Below are positions 29,662 through 38,140 of a stretch of DNA of 64,000 nucleotides, piece by piece. Location: the NCBI RefSeq assembly GCF_016629525.1, contig NZ_AP024269.1, positions 3,348,001 through 3,412,000 on the forward strand, given 5' to 3'. The notes below the pieces were generated by a model. The model did not search any database, was not told the origin of the DNA, and was given only the letters and a program-made list of their open reading frames with translations. The number at the start of each line of letters is the position of its first letter. Positions within the stretch are counted from its first letter, which is position 1. A program made the position numbers and the translations under genes. Origin of the DNA: Kaistia sp. 32K (lineage in GTDB: Bacteria > Pseudomonadota > Alphaproteobacteria > Rhizobiales > Kaistiaceae).

Positions 29662-29676
29662 TGATAGATTCTATCA
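29662..29676. promoter_or_regulatory. LacI-type operator, proximal to the moc-like operon
   Basis: TGATAGA-T-TCTATCA, a perfect odd-centred palindrome. It lies 44 bp (about four helical turns) from its partner, a spacing that would allow binding on the same face or looping. Confidence 0.7.
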
Positions 29677-29783
29677 TGCCTCGATTGAGCCGGGAACCGG
29701 GCCAGACTAGACTCCCTCCAAACATGAAAAGCGCGGCCTTCCCTGTCCGGAGGGCACGGACGCTTCGGCTCCGGAGGAACGGC

Positions 29784-30878
29784 ATGACGGTCGGGACCAC
29801 GCCCCGCGACTATTCGCTGATCGGCCGCGACACGCGGCTCGCCGAGGAAAACGGCCTGGCGGCGGCCGAGTGGTATCAGTGCCCGATCCCGCGCAAGGAG
29901 CTGAAGGCGCTAATGAAGCGCTCCGACGGTCCGGCGCTGCGCGACACGGCGATCTGGTTCGCGGCGCTCTTCCTCTCCGGCCTCGGCGGCTACTGGTTCT
30001 GGGGCACGTGGTGGGCCGTGCCGTTCTTCGCCGTCTACGGCATCCTCTACGGCTCGGCCTCGGATTCGCGCTGGCACGAATGCGGCCACGGCACGGCGTT
30101 CAAGACGCGCTGGATGAACGATGTCGTCTACCAGATCGCCTGCTTCATGATCCTGCGCGAGCCGACCGTCTGGCGCTGGAGCCATACCCGCCACCACACC
30201 GACACGATCATCGTCGGCCGCGATCCCGAGATCGCCGCGCCGCGCCCGCCTGACATTCTCGGCATCCTGCTCAACCTGTTCGCGCTCAAGAGCAGCTACG
30301 TCGCGATGAAGAAGATCCTCCTGCACGCGACCGGCCGGCTGACCGAGGAAGAGAAGACCTACATCCCCGAGATGGAGCGCAACAAGGTCACTTGGATCGC
30401 GCGCGCCTGGCTCGCCATCCTCGCCGCCGTCGCGCTCTGGTGCGTCGCCATCGGCTCGATCCTGCCGGCGATGTTCATCGGCCTGCCGACGCTCTATGGC
30501 GCGCCCTTCGTCGTCATCTTCGGGCTGACGCAACACGCCGGCCTCGACGAGGACGTGCTCGACCACCGGCTGAACAGCCGCACCGTCTACATGAACCCGG
30601 TCTACCGCTTCCTCTACCTCAACATGAACTACCACGTGGAGCACCACATGTTCCCGATGGTGCCCTATCACGCGCTGCCGAAGCTGCACGCCGCGATCAA
30701 GGACGATTGCCCGAAGCCGTATGACGGTCTCTGGGAAGCCTATGCCGAGATCATCCCGACGCTGCTGCGCCAGGTGCGCGAGCCCGGCTATTTCGTTCAG
30801 CGGCAGCTGCCCGATCCTGCCAAGTCCGTGCCGCACAACCACGGCACCGCGTTCGTCGCGGCGGCGCCGGCGGAGTGA
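29784..30878 (+). CDS. Fatty-acid-desaturase-type di-iron oxygenase (MocD-like)
   Basis: Membrane di-iron enzyme of 364 residues with three histidine boxes: HECGH (98-102), HTRHH (134-138) and HVEHH (284-288), and about four membrane helices between them. In rhizopine catabolism MocD, a protein of this fold, works with the ferredoxin MocE and reductase MocF to demethylate 3-O-methyl-scyllo-inosamine. The next two genes here encode such a ferredoxin and reductase. The start ATG at 29784 follows CCGGAGGAAC. A lipid desaturase role is possible but less supported by context. Confidence 0.85.
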   Translation: MTVGTTPRDYSLIGRDTRLAEENGLAAAEWYQCPIPRKELKALMKRSDGPALRDTAIWFAALFLSGLGGYWFWGTWWAVPFFAVYGILYGSASDSRWHECGHGTAFKTRWMNDVVYQIACFMILREPTVWRWSHTRHHTDTIIVGRDPEIAAPRPPDILGILLNLFALKSSYVAMKKILLHATGRLTEEEKTYIPEMERNKVTWIARAWLAILAAVALWCVAIGSILPAMFIGLPTLYGAPFVVIFGLTQHAGLDEDVLDHRLNSRTVYMNPVYRFLYLNMNYHVEHHMFPMVPYHALPKLHAAIKDDCPKPYDGLWEAYAEIIPTLLRQVREPGYFVQRQLPDPAKSVPHNHGTAFVAAAPAE

Positions 30879-31235
30879 GGTGCGGCTGAAATGCCGTGCG
30901 TGCTTCGAGACGGGCCTTCGGCCCTCCTCAGCATGATGGGGTGGTGGCGGTTTTGAGATGGAAAGCTCCCAGGCCAATCAATCCCCTCTGCCATCATCCT
31001 GAGGTGCTTCGCGAAGCGAAGCCTCGAAGGAGGATCCAGCGGAGCGCTCCATTGTGCCGTCGAAATCGGGAGGTCCGCCCCGATCCCTATCCGGGGGAGC
31101 CCCCTGGACCCTCCTTCGAGGCCCGGCTTCGCCGGGCACCTCAGGATGATGGCTTTGCTACTCCCACACCTCTCATGGGCGGTGAAAAACCAGAGCGACA
31201 CCGACCGGAACACGAAATCGAGCGAGGAGACCCGC
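30879..31235. other. Gene-free spacer between oxygenase and ferredoxin genes
   Basis: About 357 bases dominated by the C-type inverted repeat at 30991-31152. The remaining bases hold the ferredoxin's ribosome binding site (GCGAGGAGA) and nothing else recognisable. Confidence 0.7.
30991..31152. repeat. C-type long inverted repeat (CATCATCCTGAGG...CCTCAGGATGATGG)
   Basis: Outer arms CCATCATCCTGAGGTGC and GCACCTCAGGATGATGG enclose smaller hairpins (GCTTCGC.., CTCGAAGGAGG/CCTCCTTCGAG pairing with each other). A second copy with the same arms is at 54464-54623. Confidence 0.85.
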
Positions 31236-31565
31236 ATGACCACCACCACCGCGACACGATGGATCGAGGCCTGCGCTGCCGACGCGATCGACGAGGAGGA
31301 CGTCGTCCGCTTCGATCATGACGGCCATACCTATGCGATCTACCGCTCGCCGGATGACGAATACTTCGCCACGGACGGGCTCTGCACGCATGAGCAGATC
31401 CACCTCGCCGATGGCCTGGTCATGGACCACATCATCGAATGCCCCAAGCACAATGGCCGCTTCGACTATCGCACCGGCCAGGCCAAGGGCGCGCCGGTCT
31501 GCGTCAATCTGAAGACCTACCCGGTCAAGCTCGACGGCGGCAAAGTCCTGCTCGGTCTGGCCTGA
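31236..31565 (+). CDS. Rieske-type [2Fe-2S] ferredoxin (MocE-like)
   Basis: Rieske ferredoxin of 109 residues. Cluster ligands are visible as C50-T-H52 and C69-P-K-H72, in the order C-x-H ... C-x2-H. It would carry electrons from the FAD reductase encoded four genes' worth of bases downstream (31593) to the di-iron oxygenase encoded upstream. GCGAGGAGA precedes the ATG at 31236. The small size and neighbours match MocE-family ferredoxins rather than the Rieske subunit of bc1 or ring dioxygenases. Confidence 0.9.
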   Translation: MTTTTATRWIEACAADAIDEEDVVRFDHDGHTYAIYRSPDDEYFATDGLCTHEQIHLADGLVMDHIIECPKHNGRFDYRTGQAKGAPVCVNLKTYPVKLDGGKVLLGLA

Positions 31566-31592
31566 GCGATGCGCGGATCGCTAGGGGAATCG

Positions 31593-32810
31593 ATGGTGGT
31601 GATCGGCGCCGGCGAGGCCGGTGCGCGCGCCGCCATGGCGCTGCGCGAGCAAGGCTTTGCCGGCAAAATAACCCTCGTCGGCGACGAACCGCACGGCCCC
31701 TATGAGCGCCCGCCGCTTTCGAAATCCGCGCTGACCGACGCGCCGGAACCTCGCGCCACCATCATCCTGACGCCGGAGCGGCAGGCCGAGCACGGCATCA
31801 CGCATCGATCCCACACTCGGGTCCTCGCCATCGACCGCGCCGCGCATCAGATCGAACTCGCCGACAACGAGCCGCTCGCCTATGACCGGCTGCTGCTCGC
31901 GACCGGCGCCAGCGCCCGTCGACTGTCCGTCGAGGGCGCGGACAATGCGCTGACGCTGCGCACCTTCGACGACGCGCGCGCTCTGCGCGCCCGGCTGCGG
32001 CCGGGGCAGCACGTCGCGATCATCGGCGGCGGCTTCATCGGGCTGGAGCTCGCGGCCGCCGCGCGCGCCCGTGGCGCCGAGGTGACGCTGATCGAGCTGG
32101 CGCCGCGCCTGCTTGCCCGCGCGGTCCCGGCTGACATCGCCGCCATCCTCGCGGCGCGTCACGCGACGGAAGGGGTACGAATTTTGACCGGCACCGGCAT
32201 CGTCCACATCGAGACGGACGCCAACGGCCATGCCATCCGGCTTTCGACCGGCGAGCGCATCGCCTGCGACGCGATCGTCGCCGGCATCGGCGCCGTGCCG
32301 GAGACCGGCCTCGCCGCGCGCGCCGGCCTTGCCATCGACAACGGCGTCGCCGTCGACGCGCGGCTCGCGACCGAGGATCCCGACATCTTCGCCGCCGGCG
32401 ATTGCTGCTCGTTTCCGCACGCGCTTTATGGCGGCCGCCGGCTGCGGCTCGAGGCCTGGCGCAACGCGCAGGACCAGGGCAACGCGGCCGCCGCCGGCAT
32501 GCTCGGAAGCGAGGAACCCTATGCGGCGGTGCCGTGGTTCTGGTCGGACCAGTACGACCTCACCCTGCAGATTGCCGGATTGCCGGACGAGGGACGCGAG
32601 ACGATCACCCGCGATCTCGGCGACGGGGCGCGTCTCGATTTCCACCTCGCGGGCGACGGCCGCCTGGTCGCCGCCAGCGCCGTCGGGCCGAACGGCAGGA
32701 TCGCCAGAGACGTCCGCCTCGCCGAAATGCTGATCGCGAAGCGCGCGACGCCGGACAAGGCGGCGCTCGCGGACGCGACGGTGAAGCTCAAGGGGCTTTT
32801 GGCGGGGTGA
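31593..32810 (+). CDS. FAD-dependent ferredoxin reductase (MocF-like)
   Basis: NAD(P)H:ferredoxin reductase of about 405 residues in the rubredoxin/BphA4 class. It has the FAD motif VVIGAGEAGARAAMAL at the N-terminus, PYERPPLSKSAL, the NAD motif IIGGGFIGLELAAAA and the C-terminal FAD motif DPDIFAAGDCCSF. The ATG at 31593 follows AGGGGAAT; an ATG eight codons earlier (31569) directly after the ferredoxin stop is possible but has no binding site. Completes a three-component oxygenase with the two genes before it. Confidence 0.9.
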   Translation: MVVIGAGEAGARAAMALREQGFAGKITLVGDEPHGPYERPPLSKSALTDAPEPRATIILTPERQAEHGITHRSHTRVLAIDRAAHQIELADNEPLAYDRLLLATGASARRLSVEGADNALTLRTFDDARALRARLRPGQHVAIIGGGFIGLELAAAARARGAEVTLIELAPRLLARAVPADIAAILAARHATEGVRILTGTGIVHIETDANGHAIRLSTGERIACDAIVAGIGAVPETGLAARAGLAIDNGVAVDARLATEDPDIFAAGDCCSFPHALYGGRRLRLEAWRNAQDQGNAAAAGMLGSEEPYAAVPWFWSDQYDLTLQIAGLPDEGRETITRDLGDGARLDFHLAGDGRLVAASAVGPNGRIARDVRLAEMLIAKRATPDKAALADATVKLKGLLAG

Positions 32811-32876
32811 GCTTGATCGAGGTCGAAAGACGCCGCGGCCGGATAGGAGAGACGCCGGCGGCGCAATACCCTCCGC

Positions 32877-32915
32877 CGTCATCCCTGCGAAAGCAGGGAT
32901 CCATGCAGCCGAAGC
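32877..32915. repeat. Half copy of the B-type repeat
   Basis: CGTCATCCCTGCGAAAGCAG followed by GGATCCATGCAGCC: one arm with its internal hairpin, without the inverted partner. Confidence 0.6.
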
Positions 32916-33031
32916 CTCGACGCCAAGACGCCCGCCCTGAGCTCTGAGACCACGCCCCTGTGAACCTCGTCCTCGACCGCGCTGGCGGCTGCCAGTAAAG
33001 ACACTCCGAACATTCCAAAGGATCTCAGCCC

Positions 33032-33943
33032 ATGCAACGCCTGCTCGTGTTCGAATCGATGTGGGGCATGCAGCGCCTGAAGGGGCGCGCAGCCGACCTG
33101 CCGCTCGCCGACATGGTGGCGGAAGCCGCCGCCGCCGGCTTCGACGGCGTCACCCATCTGTTCTTTACGCCCGAACTGGCGGCGCCGCTCGCCGCGGCCG
33201 CCGGCGACAACGGCCTGCTGATCGAGGGCCAGTGCTTCCCGGCGACGATCGAGGATCTGAAGCCGACGCTGGAACTCGCCAACCGCTACGGCATCCATCA
33301 CCTGACCATCCAGCCGGACGTCCGCCCGCGCGCGCTTTCCGAAAGCCTGCGCATCCTCGAGGGCTGGAACCGCCTGGCCGAGGCGTCGGACGTGCCGGTC
33401 TATGTCGAGACGCATCGCGGCCGCATCACCAACGACCTCCTGGTGACGCTCGACATCCTCGACGCCATGCCGGAGCTGAAGCTGCTCGCGGACCTCTCGC
33501 ATTTCATGGTCGGGCGCGAATTTCCCGAGCCGCCGGTGCCGCGGGAAATGGACGACCAGATCAAGCGGGTCCTCGACCACGCCTGGGCCGCGCATGGCCG
33601 TGTCGCCAGCCCCGAGCAGGTGCAGGTCGAGATCTCCTTCCCGCACAACAAGCCCTATCTCGACCAGTTCCTCGCCTGGTGGGGCTATCTGTTCGAGAGC
33701 TGGAGCCGGCGCGCCGGGCCGGACGACACGCTTTCCTTCACCTGCGAGCTGGGGCCGAGCCCCTATGCGATCCGCGGGCCGGACGGCGTCGACCTCGTCG
33801 ATCGCTGGCAGGAAGCGCTGATGCTGAAGGATCTCGCGCGCGACCTCTGGGCGAGCACGCCGCGCGGACGTCAGCCCGACGCGATCCGGCGCGTTCTGGA
33901 GCCGTCGGAGACGGCGACGGGCGACTGCCAGAGCGCCTCATAG
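33032..33943 (+). CDS. Sugar-phosphate isomerase/epimerase-family TIM-barrel protein
   Basis: A 303-residue member of the AP-endonuclease-2-like TIM-barrel superfamily that also holds IolE and MocC. Segments with likely metal ligands include IEGQCFPATIEDLKP, VPVYVETHRGRITND, LLADLSHFMVGREF and VQVEISFPHN. It closes the rightward moc-like cluster, so an isomerase or dehydratase acting on an inositol derivative is reasonable, but the reaction is not determined. Its last 73 bases overlap the convergent glycosyltransferase gene. Confidence 0.8.
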   Translation: MQRLLVFESMWGMQRLKGRAADLPLADMVAEAAAAGFDGVTHLFFTPELAAPLAAAAGDNGLLIEGQCFPATIEDLKPTLELANRYGIHHLTIQPDVRPRALSESLRILEGWNRLAEASDVPVYVETHRGRITNDLLVTLDILDAMPELKLLADLSHFMVGREFPEPPVPREMDDQIKRVLDHAWAAHGRVASPEQVQVEISFPHNKPYLDQFLAWWGYLFESWSRRAGPDDTLSFTCELGPSPYAIRGPDGVDLVDRWQEALMLKDLARDLWASTPRGRQPDAIRRVLEPSETATGDCQSAS

Positions 33944-35361
33944 GCGCGGGCCGTCTCGTTGCGGTCGTAGCGCGCCGCGACATGACGCGCCGCCGCCGCG
34001 CCGAGCCGCTCGCGCAGCGACGGATCCGCTGCCAACTTGGCCAGCGCGTCGACGAAGCCAGCATAGTCGCCAGCCGGGACGACCAGGCCGGTGACGCCGT
34101 GCACGATCTGCTCCGGCAGGCCGCCGACGCCGAAGGCGATGACGGGCTTGCGCTCGATCCCTGCCTCCAGCGGCACGCGGCCGAACGGTTCCGGCCAGCG
34201 GGTCGGCAACGCCGCGATCTGGCAGCTCTGATAGAGCGCGCGGATGTCGTCGCGGCTGACATAGCCGTGGAACCGCAGCCGGCCGGCCTCGGCGCCCGCC
34301 GCCGCGATCATGCGGTCGCGCGCCGCGTCGCCCCGGCCGGCGAAATGCAGTTTCACGTCCGGGATGCGCCGGATCAGCTCCGGCAGCCACGCGACCAGTG
34401 CCTCCTGGCCCTTGTTGTCGTGGATCTGGCCGACGATGAAGATGTTGGTGCCGTCCCATTCGGGGACGGCCGGCGTATCCCGGCCCGAGGCGTCGCCGGC
34501 CGGATTGGCGATCCGCGTCAAAGGCGGCATCGCCCCCAGACTACGAATCTGGCGCTCCAGATAGCGGCTCGTCACCACGACCTCGTCGAAACCGCGCAGC
34601 GCCCGGCGCCGCATCCAGCCGATATGGCGGGCGATCCGCCGGAGCCGCCGGTCGGCGAAGCGGGTGCCGGTATGGCACTCGGCGTGACAGGCGACGCAGA
34701 CCTTGCCGCCCATCCGCGTCTGCTGGTCGCGCCGCACGCACAGGAAGCGGTTGTCGCGCACGACGCCGACGCGCCGCGCCGCCGCCCCGCCCGCCGCCTG
34801 CGTCAGCAGGATGCCGAGCAGATTGTCGCCATGCACGGTCGAGGCGCCGCTCGCCGCCAGAATCCGCCGGAGCGCGAGGGACCAGTAGCCGGTGTCCTCG
34901 GTATCGAAAGGCGCGAAGGGCCCGTTGCGGCGGACGCGGAACGGCAGCGTCGCCAGCATCAGGAAGCGCGCGACGACCCGGTCGAGGCGGCCGGAGAGCA
35001 GATAGGCGAGCGCGTGGAAGGCGAAGAGAAGCCAGCCGATCGGCTTCGGCAGCTCCGCCTGGATGCGCGCCCGCTCGGCCTCGGACAGGCGGTGATAGGG
35101 CCATTTCGCCTGCGGCGGCAGCTCGATCACCGGAATGCCGTCGACCCGATGCTGCGTGACTTGCGGCGCCCGGCCGAGAATGTTGACGACCAGAATATCC
35201 GCCGCCACCCGGCTCGCCGACAGCGTCGAGGCAAGACTAAGTTCGGCGCCTCCGACCGAGTTCGGTGGATAGCATTCCGAAACGACAAGATAATCCCGCG
35301 CCGGCACGTCGCCGGGCGACGGCAAGTCCTGCCGCTTCATCCGTTGAAAGAGAGAAAACAC
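33871..35361 (-). CDS. Glycosyltransferase group 1 (GT4-like)
   Basis: Predicted cytosolic or membrane-associated glycosyltransferase of 496 residues with a GT-B fold. The N-terminal domain starts YLVVSECYPPNSVGGAELS; the C-terminal donor-binding domain has WDGTNIFIVGQIHDNKGQEA and the E-x7-E motif in PEPFGRVPLEAGIERKPVIAFG. A cysteine-rich insert (VCVACHAECHTG, about residue 220) is a recognisable subgroup feature of unknown role. The start may be GTG at 35361 or ATG at 35340. It stands alone, without other polysaccharide genes. Confidence 0.85.
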   Translation of the reverse strand: MFSLFQRMKRQDLPSPGDVPARDYLVVSECYPPNSVGGAELSLASTLSASRVAADILVVNILGRAPQVTQHRVDGIPVIELPPQAKWPYHRLSEAERARIQAELPKPIGWLLFAFHALAYLLSGRLDRVVARFLMLATLPFRVRRNGPFAPFDTEDTGYWSLALRRILAASGASTVHGDNLLGILLTQAAGGAAARRVGVVRDNRFLCVRRDQQTRMGGKVCVACHAECHTGTRFADRRLRRIARHIGWMRRRALRGFDEVVVTSRYLERQIRSLGAMPPLTRIANPAGDASGRDTPAVPEWDGTNIFIVGQIHDNKGQEALVAWLPELIRRIPDVKLHFAGRGDAARDRMIAAAGAEAGRLRFHGYVSRDDIRALYQSCQIAALPTRWPEPFGRVPLEAGIERKPVIAFGVGGLPEQIVHGVTGLVVPAGDYAGFVDALAKLAADPSLRERLGAAAARHVAARYDRNETARAYEALWQSPVAVSDGSRTRRIASG

Positions 35362-35548
35362 CCAGCCGACCTAATAAGGAACCCTGACACACTCGTAGCC
35401 ATATGGTCTGGCCTGTCTACGCTGCGGGGGTTGAGCTGGCTCAGGATTCAACCGGGCTGTGATATTCGCTCGCCAAGACAATCCACGCCGATGCGAATAT
35501 GCTAGTTTCGCTTCGCGCACCGATCGAACCATTCGAAAGCCGAACGTG

Positions 35549-36331
35549 ATGCCTCCCTCCCGTCAGACCGCCATCCTCGAAATCGCCAAGCAGCGCGGGC
35601 GCGTCATGGTCGACGAGCTGGCGATCCAGTTCGGCGTCACGCCGCAGACGATCCGCAAGGACCTGAACGACCTCTGCGACCGCAAGCTGATGGCCCGCAC
35701 GCATGGCGGCGCCATCCTCGCCTCCGGCATCGAGAATGTCGGCTACGAGGCGCGCTCGCAGATCGCCGCGCGCGAGAAGGCGGCGATCGGCCAGGCGGTG
35801 GCGTCGATCATCCCGAACGAGGCGTCGCTCTTCATCAACATCGGCACCACCACCGAGGCGGTGGCGCAGGCGCTGCTGCAGCACCAGGGGCTGATGGTGA
35901 TCACCAACAACATCAACGTCGCCCACATCATGCGGCCCTATCCGCAGATCGAGGTCGTGATCGTCGGCGGCGTCGTGCGCAGCTCCGACGGCGGCATCGT
36001 CGGCGAGGCGGCGATCGATTTCATCCGCCAGTTCAAGGTCGACTACGCCATCGTCGGCACCTCGGCGATCGACGAGGACGGCTCGCTGCTCGACTATGAT
36101 TTTCGCGAGGTGAAGGTGGCGCAGGCGATCATCGCCAATGCCCGCCACGTCATTCTCGCCTCGGACCAGACCAAGTTCGCCCGCACCGCGCCGGTGCGCA
36201 TCGGCAGCCTCAAGCAGATCCACACCTTCGTCACCGACCATTGCCCGAGCGACCGCATCCGCCAGATCTGCGCCGACAGCGACGTCGAGCTGATCGAAGC
36301 GCTGCCGGAAACGGCCGAACTCGACGCCTGA
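35549..36331 (+). CDS. glpR: DeoR-family glycerol-3-phosphate regulon repressor
   Basis: DeoR/GlpR repressor of 260 residues: helix-turn-helix MVDELAIQFGVTPQTIRKDL near residue 20 and LMARTHGGAI, then the DeoRC sensor domain (SLFINIGTTTEAVAQALL). It lies directly upstream of glpD and the glycerol ABC transporter genes, the arrangement known from Rhizobium leguminosarum, so glycerol 3-phosphate is the probable inducer. The chosen ATG removes a 30-residue non-conserved extension; GTG one codon earlier is also possible. Confidence 0.88.
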   Translation: MPPSRQTAILEIAKQRGRVMVDELAIQFGVTPQTIRKDLNDLCDRKLMARTHGGAILASGIENVGYEARSQIAAREKAAIGQAVASIIPNEASLFINIGTTTEAVAQALLQHQGLMVITNNINVAHIMRPYPQIEVVIVGGVVRSSDGGIVGEAAIDFIRQFKVDYAIVGTSAIDEDGSLLDYDFREVKVAQAIIANARHVILASDQTKFARTAPVRIGSLKQIHTFVTDHCPSDRIRQICADSDVELIEALPETAELDA

Positions 36332-36506
36332 CGCTGCGGCGCACGCGCCGCCCGCGCCGGCGATTCCGCGTTTCCGGCGCCAACCGAACCCACCGCCTCC
36401 CGACCGCCCTCTCACCGCTCCCGCCGGAGCGAAGGCGAAATCGCGCAGCCTTGCCAAGGCCTTGCCGCCCGCGGTCACGCGCCGCGCCGTTTCACGTTAC
36501 TTTCAC

Positions 36507-36553
36507 TTGACCCGCGTTGGCTTTCGCTTATCCTGCCAATCGAGTTTCGTTAT
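36507..36553 (+). promoter_or_regulatory. Candidate glpD promoter with repeated TTTCG(C/T)TAT elements
   Basis: TTGACC (36507-36512) and TATCCT (36529-36534) are 16 bp apart. TTTCGCTTAT (36522-36531) overlaps the -10 region and TTTCGTTAT recurs at 36545-36553, a plausible direct-repeat operator for GlpR. This is pattern-based only. Confidence 0.4.
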
Positions 36554-36592
36554 GAAATTATTATGCTGCGCCGCACAGGAGAGCGCTGCGTC

Positions 36593-38113
36593 GTGACCAT
36601 GCTGGACATCTTCATCATCGGCGGCGGCGTCAACGGCGCCGGAATCGCCCGCGACGCGGTCGGCCGCGGCTACTCGGTCGGCCTTGCCGAGATGGCCGAC
36701 CTCGCGAGCGGCACCTCCTCGCGCTCGACCAAGCTGGTCCATGGCGGGCTGCGCTATCTCGAGCATTACGAGTTCCGCCTGGTGCGCGAGGCGCTGATGG
36801 AGCGCGAGGTGCTCTGGTCGAACGCGCCGCACATCATCTGGCCGCTGCGCTTCGTGCTGCCGCACCACAAGGGCCTTCGCCCCGCCTGGCTGCTGCGCCT
36901 CGGCCTCTTCCTCTATGACCATATCGGCGGCCGCAAGCTGCTGCCGGCAACCCAGGCGCTCGACCTGACGCGCGACGGCACCGGCGCGCCGCTCAAGGGC
37001 GATTTCCGCCGGGGCTTCGAATATTCCGACTGCTGGGTAGACGACGCGCGCCTCGTCGTGCTGAACGCCCGCGACGCCGCCGATCGCGGCGCCGAGATTT
37101 CGACGCGCACCCGCGTCACCGCCGCCGAGCGGATCGGCGATCATTGGCAGGTCACGCTGACCGACACCGTCACCGGCGAGACGCGGCAGGTGGAAACGCG
37201 GCTCCTGATCAACGCCGCCGGCCCCTGGGTCGACCGCGTCCTGCGCGGCATCGCCGGCGCCGACGCCGGCCATCACGTCCGCCTGGTTCAGGGCAGCCAC
37301 ATCGTCGTGCCGCGGATCTTCGACCATGACCGCTGCTACATCTTCCAGAACGCCGACGGCCGCATCATCTTCGCCATCCCCTATGAGGATGATTTCACCC
37401 TGATCGGCACCACCGACCGGGACTATCACGGCGAACTGAAGGACGTCGCCATCTCCGCCGAGGAGACGGAATATCTCTGCGCGGCGGCGAGCGAATATTT
37501 CAAGAAGCCGGTGCGTTCGGACCAGATCGTCTGGAGCTATTCGGGCGTGCGGCCGCTCTATGACGACGGCGCCACCAGCGCCCAGGAAGCCACCCGCGAA
37601 TATGTGCTGAAGGTCGACGGCGCCGCCGACGCACCGAAGATCATCCAGGTCTTCGGCGGCAAGATCACCACGTCGCGGCGGCTGGCCGAGCATGTGCTGG
37701 AACATGTCGAGACGGTGCTCGGCAAGCGCGGCGCGCCCTGGACGAAAAAGGCGGCGCTGCCCGGCGGCGACTTCCCCGTCGACGGCTTCGAGGCGCTGGT
37801 AGCAAGCCTGGTCGCGGACTATCCGCGCCTCGACGCGTCGCTTCTCCGGCGGCTCGCCCGCCACTACGGAACCCGGACCCGCCGGATCCTCGGATCGGCG
37901 AAGACGGCGGCCGATCTCGGCCGGGCTTTCGGCGCTGGACTCACCGCGGCGGAGGTCCACTATCTCATCGACCAGGAATGGGCCCGAGGCGCCGCCGACA
38001 TCGTCTGGCGACGCAGCAAGCTCGGTCTTCGGATGACGGCGACGGAGATCGCCGCGCTCGACGACTACATGCGCAATGCCATGCAGGAGAGACTACCGAC
38101 AGCGGCGCAATAG
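36593..38113 (+). CDS. glpD: Aerobic glycerol-3-phosphate dehydrogenase
   Basis: FAD-dependent membrane-associated enzyme of about 506 residues that oxidises glycerol 3-phosphate to dihydroxyacetone phosphate and feeds the quinone pool. It shows the FAD motif FIIGGGVNGAGIARDAVGRG, the family signature SGTSSRSTKLVHGGLRYLEHYEF and AIPYEDDFTLIGTTDRDY. The GTG at 36593 has AGGAGAG at a good distance; ATG at 36599 is the alternative. It leads the glycerol transport operon. Confidence 0.95.
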   Translation: MTMLDIFIIGGGVNGAGIARDAVGRGYSVGLAEMADLASGTSSRSTKLVHGGLRYLEHYEFRLVREALMEREVLWSNAPHIIWPLRFVLPHHKGLRPAWLLRLGLFLYDHIGGRKLLPATQALDLTRDGTGAPLKGDFRRGFEYSDCWVDDARLVVLNARDAADRGAEISTRTRVTAAERIGDHWQVTLTDTVTGETRQVETRLLINAAGPWVDRVLRGIAGADAGHHVRLVQGSHIVVPRIFDHDRCYIFQNADGRIIFAIPYEDDFTLIGTTDRDYHGELKDVAISAEETEYLCAAASEYFKKPVRSDQIVWSYSGVRPLYDDGATSAQEATREYVLKVDGAADAPKIIQVFGGKITTSRRLAEHVLEHVETVLGKRGAPWTKKAALPGGDFPVDGFEALVASLVADYPRLDASLLRRLARHYGTRTRRILGSAKTAADLGRAFGAGLTAAEVHYLIDQEWARGAADIVWRRSKLGLRMTATEIAALDDYMRNAMQERLPTAAQ

Positions 38114-38140
38114 AGGGCCGCATCGGGCACGGGAGGAGCC

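Noticed and set aside
33061..35505. An 814-codon open frame on the plus strand
   Set aside because: It runs through the TIM-barrel gene out of frame and antisense to the glycosyltransferase; composition is Arg/Pro-rich and has no domain.
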